From Trichuris trichiura (Eukaryota > Nematoda > Enoplea > Trichinellida > Trichuridae): a stretch of 64,000 nt of DNA. Location of the stretch: positions 248,001 through 312,000 of the forward strand of contig JBAJFE010000033.1 in assembly GCA_037903355.1 (NCBI GenBank), read 5' to 3'. Positions 62,485-64,000 of this stretch are shown one piece after another. The first letter of the stretch is position 1; the number at the start of each line of letters is the position of its first letter. The translations under genes and the position numbers were made by a program. Below the pieces are notes generated by a model that had not been told where the DNA came from, searched no databases, and worked only from the letters and a program-made list of their open reading frames with translations.

Positions 62485-63300
62485 TAAGGCAATTACTTCA
62501 CTTTTGATAACAAGTTCTATAAACAATCTAACGGAGTACCTATGGGAAGCCCCCTATCCCCTGTATTAGCGGAAATTTTTATGGAAAATTTTGAAAGACA
62601 AATGTTCAGAACTATAGACAGACACATAGCTCCACGCCTTTTTAAAAGATACGTAGACGACATCTTTGTCATTATAAAAGCTGGAAAAGTAGAACAATTT
62701 TTACAATTCCTCAACAACGTCCGTCCTAACCAAATAGTCTTCACAATGGAAAAAGAAGATAACAAAACCCTACCCTTCCTGGACGCCTTAATTATTCGCT
62801 CAAGCGAAGGCCTTAAAACCAGAGTGTATAGAAAACCTACGCACACAGATCAGTACGTCAACTTTTCATCACATCACCCACGATTAGTAATGCGTGGTAT
62901 CCTCTCCGGAATGATAGACAGAGCATTCCATTTATGCAGTCCCGAATATCTCCAGCCAGAAATTAACTGCATTAGAAAAATCTTCTACAAAAACGGTTAT
63001 CCTAAATCCTTCATCAACCAAGTGCTCAACCACAAGCTTCGCACACGTGAGTCTCCAGAGCAAAACACTCCGCACGACACTTGTCTGGTTATTCCTTATG
63101 TGGCAGGTTTAGGCGAAAAGATTGTACAATTAGGAAAAAGATTAGGCTTCAGAGTCTTTTTCAAAAGTTCGCCCAATCTCAGGGCAATTCTTCGCACAGA
63201 CAAAACTAAAATCCCGAAAACAAAAAGACAGGACTAATATACGCGGTTGAATGTTCTTGCTCAGGGATTTACATTGGTGAAACGGAAAACACCCTAGAGC
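62485..63300 (+). pseudogene. Second Penelope fragment: RT palm to GIY-YIG
   Basis: The frame 62542-63237 has [36 protein letters not shown] with intact YVDD, VYRKPTHTDQYVNFSSHHP, and IPYVAGLGEKIVQLGKRLGF. After a one-base shift at about 63230 it continues LIYAVECSCSGIYIGETENT, the GIY-YIG motif, and is cut by the hAT end at 63303. The N-terminal part is missing. Apart from the shift the coding is clean, so this copy is relatively young. Confidence 0.85.
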
Positions 63301-64000
63301 CTAGGTTCTCAAAGTGGGCGATATCGCCCCCTGGGGGGCGATGGGAAACCCATGCGGGGGCGTTGAGAATCGCATAAGAGGAATTCTGGCAGAATTGTCT
63401 CTAGCGCAAAACGGCTGTCAGAAAAACCTGCGTAAGAAGGGCCCTTCTTAACTCGTTCTCGCCAGAAGTGGAGGCGGGGACTTTAAAGGAGGTCAAGTGG
63501 GGATGGAGGGCGCAATTGAACAATGGCGTTTTTCATGGCTCAACTCCGGCAAAAATGGAGACAGTAAGTTCAAAGAAGGTCAGGTGGAGATTGCTTACAG
63601 TTCATCCTATTCTGCCCTAGCCTAAGCTTACACATAACGTGTATGCCCATTGTGTTTCGCGTGCCAGCAATCCATGCACAGCTGTTTCATTCCTTCACGT
63701 CCACTGGTCCTTTGTTCCATTGCGCTCTTAATCCTCACTTGACTTCCTCTGAAAGTGCCTTCTCCAATTCTGGCGGAGACGAGTTTAAAAACATCCGGTG
63801 CGGCAACCTGTCAGCTAAATTCCTTTTGCACCCTGGTGGTCACCTTACTCGTTCATCCTTGTGTTTAAGCTAATACTTTCTGGACGCAGAGTCTTTCTGT
63901 GAGTCTTCCCGCTTGGGTTCTTCCGTGTTCCTGTTTCGTCATCGGAGGATTTTTGTTTCTGTTCCGTGTGCCGTGTTCCGCCAACATTTTACGGCATTTT
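63301..64000. mobile_element. hAT end and associated repeat, running off the window
   Basis: CTAGGTTCTCAAAGTGGGCG at 63303 is the inverse of the right end of 42294-43201, followed by GATATCGCCCCCTGGGGGGC. The sequence at 63470-63640 is related to 8280-8500, including GGTCAAGTGGGGATGG and CCTAGCCTAAGC. No transposase or second end is visible before 64000. Confidence 0.6.

Overview
The window is eukaryotic nuclear DNA, very probably from a nematode. Two host genes have spliced exons separated by introns of about 37 to 60 nt. One is the C-terminal part of an orthologue of the Fanconi anaemia DNA translocase FANCM (+ strand, 10524-23150). The other is a complete-looking nuclear receptor of the FAX-1/NR2E3/Hr51 type (- strand, 29971-40274). 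Small introns, a FAX-1-type receptor and short runs of TTAGGC-like units together fit a nematode. The high density of Penelope, hAT and Tigger elements is more like an enoplean such as a whipworm relative than Caenorhabditis, but the species is a guess.

Layout. 1-10.5 kb: decayed transposons (Penelope-like palindrome, hAT, mariner) and long stretches with no recognisable gene. 10.5-23.15 kb: the last seven visible FANCM exons; one intron of 9.07 kb is full of hAT, Tigger and Penelope pieces. 23.5-29.9 kb: BEL/Pao remnants, a long GT microsatellite and a Tigger derivative. 29.97-40.27 kb: the nuclear receptor gene, whose 8.29 kb intron holds a hAT derivative, a Penelope element and several small elements. 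41-47.9 kb: Tigger and hAT derivatives and a weak candidate gene on the - strand. 47.9-64 kb: a nested transposon cluster with a hAT derivative containing a nearly complete Penelope element, a decayed hAT, a Penelope ORF broken by an intact hAT element and an almost intact Mag-like Ty3/gypsy element, and a second Penelope fragment.

The most striking theme is the Penelope-like elements. At least ten places carry a hammerhead-ribozyme-like core (CTGANGA, a hairpin, GAAA), in both orientations, always inside Penelope terminal repeats and several times as palindromic pairs. Several of these insertions are bordered by 12-14 bp direct repeats. The second theme is host proteins changing by internal repetition: the FANCM exon at 21 kb contains a 115-residue unit present three times, and an upstream exon contains a 15-residue unit three times.

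The host genes do not form a pathway with each other. FANCM acts in replication-fork repair and the receptor in neuronal gene regulation. All other coding capacity seen with confidence belongs to transposable elements. Only one transposase (hAT, 55902-57698) is an uninterrupted full-length reading frame.
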